A stretch of 64,000 bases of DNA from Bacteroidota bacterium (lineage in GTDB: Bacteria; Bacteroidota; Bacteroidia; B-17B0; Aurantibacillaceae). This document shows positions 61,391-64,000 of this stretch, piece after piece. The notes beneath the pieces are model-generated. The model saw nothing but the letters and a program-made list of their open reading frames with translations, did not search any database and was not told where the DNA came from. The stretch covers positions 1 to 64,000 of the forward strand of contig JAAFIQ010000010.1 in NCBI GenBank assembly GCA_013298715.1, given 5' to 3'. Each line of letters starts with the position of its first letter. Positions within the stretch are counted from its first letter, which is position 1. Made by a program: the position numbers and the translations under genes.

Positions 61391-63349
61391 TTATAAATTT
61401 ACAGCGTTTTTATGAATAGTTTTTTCCATTAAAACATTTAAAGTTGCCTTAGCAATTTGCTTAGCCGAAAAACCGCACTCTTCATACAACTCAGCTTGTT
61501 CGCCATGTTCTATCCATTTATCAGGAATACCCAAACGAATAACTTTTGCTTGGTATTGATTATCGGCCATAAATTCTAAAACTGCACTACCCATGCCGCC
61601 CATGATGCAACCATCTTCTACTGTAATTACTTTATCGTATTTAGAAAACACTTCGTGCAACAAAGCTTCATCAATTGGTTTTGCAAAACGCATATCGTAG
61701 TGTGCAGGATTTATTCCTTCTTGTTGCAATTCTTCAATTGCTTTAGTAACAAGGTTTCCAGGATGACCAATAGAAAGTATTGCTACCTTTTCGCCATCTT
61801 TAATTTTTCTTCCTTTACCAATTTCTATTTTTTGAAAAGGCGTTTTCCAATCTACCATTACACCATTACCACGCGGATAACGAATACTAAACACACCTTT
61901 AGTTTCTTCTAATTGTGCGGTGTACATTAAGTTGCGCAATTCCTCTTCATTCATAGGCGCACTCACAATCATGTTTGGTACACATCTAAAATAGGCTATA
62001 TCAAATGCTCCGTGGTGTGTAGGTCCGTCGGCACCTGCTAATCCACCTCTATCCAAACATAAAATAACTTTTAAATTTTGCAAAGCTACATCGTGCAATA
62101 CTTGATCATAGGCCCGTTGCATAAACGATGAGTAAATATTACAAAATGGCACCATGCCTTGTGTTGCCAAACCAGCACTAAATGTTACAGCATGTTGTTC
62201 TGCAATGCCCACATCAAAAGCTCTATCTGGCATAGCTTTCATCATTATGTTTAATGAACAACCCGTTGGCATTGCCGGTGTAACACCCATTATTTTTGGG
62301 TTTTTCTCAGCCAACTCTACAATGGTATGTCCAAATACATCTTGGTATTTTGGTGGTTGTGGGTTTTTAGGAACAACTTTAATTATCTCCCCTGTATCTT
62401 TATTAAACAAGCCTGGCGCATGCCACACCGTTTCATTTCCCTCTTCACTAAATTTAAACCCTTTTCCTTTTTTTGTAAGAACGTGTAATAATTTCGGCCC
62501 TGGTATATCTTTTAAATCGGCTAATACTTTTGTTAGTCGCACAACATCGTGCCCATCAATAGGACCAAAGTAACGAAACTTTAAACTCTCAAATAAATTA
62601 CTTTGTTTTAATAGACTTGTTTTTACAGCATTTTCAACCTTACTAGCAATTTCTTGTGCATTAGGGCCAAACTTACTTATTTTGCCCAGTAGTTCCCAAA
62701 CTTTATCTTTTGCTTTATTGTAAGTATGTGATGTTGTAATATCTGTAAGGTATTCGCGCAAAGCACCCACGTTAGGGTCAATGCTCATACAGTTATCATT
62801 TAATACAACTAATAAATTAGCGTTTTCAACGCCTGCGTGGTTAAGGGCCTCAAACGCCATACCAGCCGTCATACTACCATCACCAATTACTGCAATATGT
62901 TGTTTATCTTTTAATTTTTGATACTTGCTTGCCACAGCCATTCCCAATGCTGCACCAATACTGGTGCTTGAATGACCTACGCCAAACGTATCGTATTCGC
63001 TTTCGCTGCGTTTTGGAAAGCCACTTATGCCTTTGTAAATACGATTTGTATGAAAAACATCTCTTCTGCCAGTTAAAATTTTATGGCCGTATGCTTGATG
63101 ACCTACATCCCATACTAATTGGTCGTAAGGTGTATTGAATATGTAATGTAAAGCTACTGTAAGTTCTACCACACCTAATGAAGCGCCAAAATGCCCGCCC
63201 TTAACTGAAACTAAGTCTATGATATATTGGCGCAATTCTGAACAAATTTGCTCCAAATCACTTTCTTTAAATTTTTTTAAATCGGCCGGAGAATTAATCT
63301 TCGCAAGCAACTCTCCTGGGATGAAGCCAGAGCCTTTTACAATTTCCAT
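61391..63349 (-). CDS. dxs: 1-deoxy-D-xylulose-5-phosphate synthase
   Basis: 652 aa. It makes DXP from pyruvate and glyceraldehyde 3-phosphate with thiamine diphosphate, for isoprenoid, pyridoxal (see pdxJ) and thiamine synthesis. ThDP-binding motif GDGSMTAGMAFEALNHAG; transketolase C-terminal parts GIAEQHAVTFSAGLA. The ATG at 63349 is preferred over a TTG at 63358 three codons earlier. Confidence 0.97.
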   Translation of the reverse strand: MEIVKGSGFIPGELLAKINSPADLKKFKESDLEQICSELRQYIIDLVSVKGGHFGASLGVVELTVALHYIFNTPYDQLVWDVGHQAYGHKILTGRRDVFHTNRIYKGISGFPKRSESEYDTFGVGHSSTSIGAALGMAVASKYQKLKDKQHIAVIGDGSMTAGMAFEALNHAGVENANLLVVLNDNCMSIDPNVGALREYLTDITTSHTYNKAKDKVWELLGKISKFGPNAQEIASKVENAVKTSLLKQSNLFESLKFRYFGPIDGHDVVRLTKVLADLKDIPGPKLLHVLTKKGKGFKFSEEGNETVWHAPGLFNKDTGEIIKVVPKNPQPPKYQDVFGHTIVELAEKNPKIMGVTPAMPTGCSLNIMMKAMPDRAFDVGIAEQHAVTFSAGLATQGMVPFCNIYSSFMQRAYDQVLHDVALQNLKVILCLDRGGLAGADGPTHHGAFDIAYFRCVPNMIVSAPMNEEELRNLMYTAQLEETKGVFSIRYPRGNGVMVDWKTPFQKIEIGKGRKIKDGEKVAILSIGHPGNLVTKAIEELQQEGINPAHYDMRFAKPIDEALLHEVFSKYDKVITVEDGCIMGGMGSAVLEFMADNQYQAKVIRLGIPDKWIEHGEQAELYEECGFSAKQIAKATLNVLMEKTIHKNAVNL

Positions 63350-63524
63350 GGTAAACAAATATAGTAAATTTTAAGCTATAACGTTTTAAAAGTTAGGGAA
63401 TTATATAGCGGATTTACAATAATTGTTAAACAACTAAAGATTGAAATAGTTTAGGTTTTTACAAGATTAGCTTTTTAAAATGTAATAAAAAGCGCAATTG
63501 TTTTTCTTCAATTTTAATATAAAC

Positions 63525-63551
63525 AAAAAAGGAGGCTTAAGACCTCCTTTT
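63525..63551. terminator. Terminator of the peroxiredoxin gene (works on both strands)
   Basis: AAAAGGAGG (63527-63535) with CCTCCTTTT (63543-63551). On the minus strand it ends in T6 (A at 63525-63530). Confidence 0.8.
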
Positions 63552-63568
63552 CTTAATACTAAACAATA

Positions 63569-64000
63569 TTAATGTTTGCCTAAATAGGCTGCTACACCGC
63601 TATGGTCAGCTACCATTCCTTCTTTGCCTTTGCTCCAGTTTGCCGGGCAAACCTCGCCATTTTCTTCAAAAAATTGCAAAGCATCCACCATACGCAAGGC
63701 TTCATTTACATTACGCCCTAATGGTAAATCGTTAATTAATTGATGACGTACAACGCCGTTTTTATCAATTAAATATAATCCTCTAAACGCTATCATTGGT
63801 CCTGTTGCCACTAAATTTCCTGCATCATCCACATCATAATCACCAAATAAAGTACCGTAGTTTAACGAAATTGTTTTTGTTGTATCTGCTACAATTGGGT
63901 AAGTTACACCTTTAATACCGCCTGCTTTTTTGTCCATTTGTAACCAACCCCAGTGGCTCTCTTCAGTATCGGTACTGCACCCAACTACTGCACATCCACG
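63569..64000 (-). CDS. 2-Cys peroxiredoxin, N-terminus outside the window
   Basis: The minus-strand frame is open from 63569 to the right edge at 64000, so the gene continues outside; an internal ATG at 63937 is not the start. The visible part has AVVGCSTDTEESHWGWLQ, the family motif after the peroxidatic Cys, and the resolving Cys region NGEVCPANWSKGKEGM. The peroxidatic Cys is to the right of 64000. It reduces H2O2 or alkyl peroxides. A terminator follows 18 bp past its stop. Confidence 0.9.
   Translation of the reverse strand, partial: RGCAVVGCSTDTEESHWGWLQMDKKAGGIKGVTYPIVADTTKTISLNYGTLFGDYDVDDAGNLVATGPMIAFRGLYLIDKNGVVRHQLINDLPLGRNVNEALRMVDALQFFEENGEVCPANWSKGKEGMVADHSGVAAYLGKH

Noticed and set aside
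63569-63937. Peroxiredoxin starting at the ATG at 63937
   Set aside because: The family motif continues to the right in the same frame, so the ATG is internal.

Overview
The window looks like chromosomal DNA from a low-GC member of the Bacteroidota. Evidence: a type IX secretion component (PorZ-like), a protein with a type IX C-terminal sorting domain, several TAnnTTTG-type -7 promoter boxes, tandem DUF1573 lipoprotein/secreted genes, a Bacteroidota-style ExbB-ExbD-ExbD-TonB operon, and lipoproteins with short Cys lipoboxes. The genus cannot be named from the sequence alone.

Region 1-7.35 kb is a type II CRISPR-Cas locus on the minus strand: cas9 (1531 aa, all nuclease motifs intact), then an AAA/ATPase_2-type ATPase gene with its own palindromic operator-like promoter region, then cas1. 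A divergent tracrRNA gene sits immediately upstream of cas9. No cas2 and no CRISPR array is visible. Instead cas1 is followed by REP-like palindromes and a RAYT/Y1 transposase gene that runs off the left edge. A tRNA-Arg(CCG) follows at 7.6 kb.

Region 7.7-12 kb carries porZ-recO-pspC-like and a coiled-coil secreted protein. 12-19.4 kb (minus) is a surface-polysaccharide block: three multi-membrane-span proteins (DUF2079 and two GT39-like) and a WbpM/PglF-type 4,6-dehydratase. 19.5-25 kb holds lipid synthesis (plsX-fabH), a CBS protein, pdxJ and three tandem DUF1573 genes, the middle of which has a perfect 32-bp terminator-like palindrome inside its 5' coding end. 25.2-29.8 kb is valS, DUF1569, an AlkC-like glycosylase with a C-terminal Ig-like domain, and a SiaC-like regulator next to a very large propeller/SpoIIE phosphatase. 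34-37.2 kb is the TonB energising operon. 37.5-46.5 kb contains YjbR-like, a type IX cargo protein, queE, an aspartate aminotransferase, a PD40/SPOR-like envelope protein, a MORN/YwqK repeat protein and a lipoprotein.

Region 46.5-53.4 kb holds the most unusual arrangement outside the CRISPR locus: a three-gene module (a YidD-like protein plus two secreted/membrane proteins) present twice, in the same order, with identical gene overlaps of 23 and 44 nt in both copies, flanking a 596-aa secreted protein of unknown function. The right end has a radical-SAM/SPASM gene, an Ig-like lipoprotein, a 45-aa histone-H1-like Lys/Ala peptide followed by two tandem terminators, clpX, a lipoprotein, a STAS/HATPase plus STAS-like (DUF4325) gene pair, dxs and a truncated 2-Cys peroxiredoxin.

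The genome segment is mostly ordinary core Bacteroidota content. The points of real interest are the cas locus with an inserted ATPase and a RAYT where cas2 might be expected, the duplicated YidD module with conserved dual-coding overlaps, and the partner-switching-like regulators.
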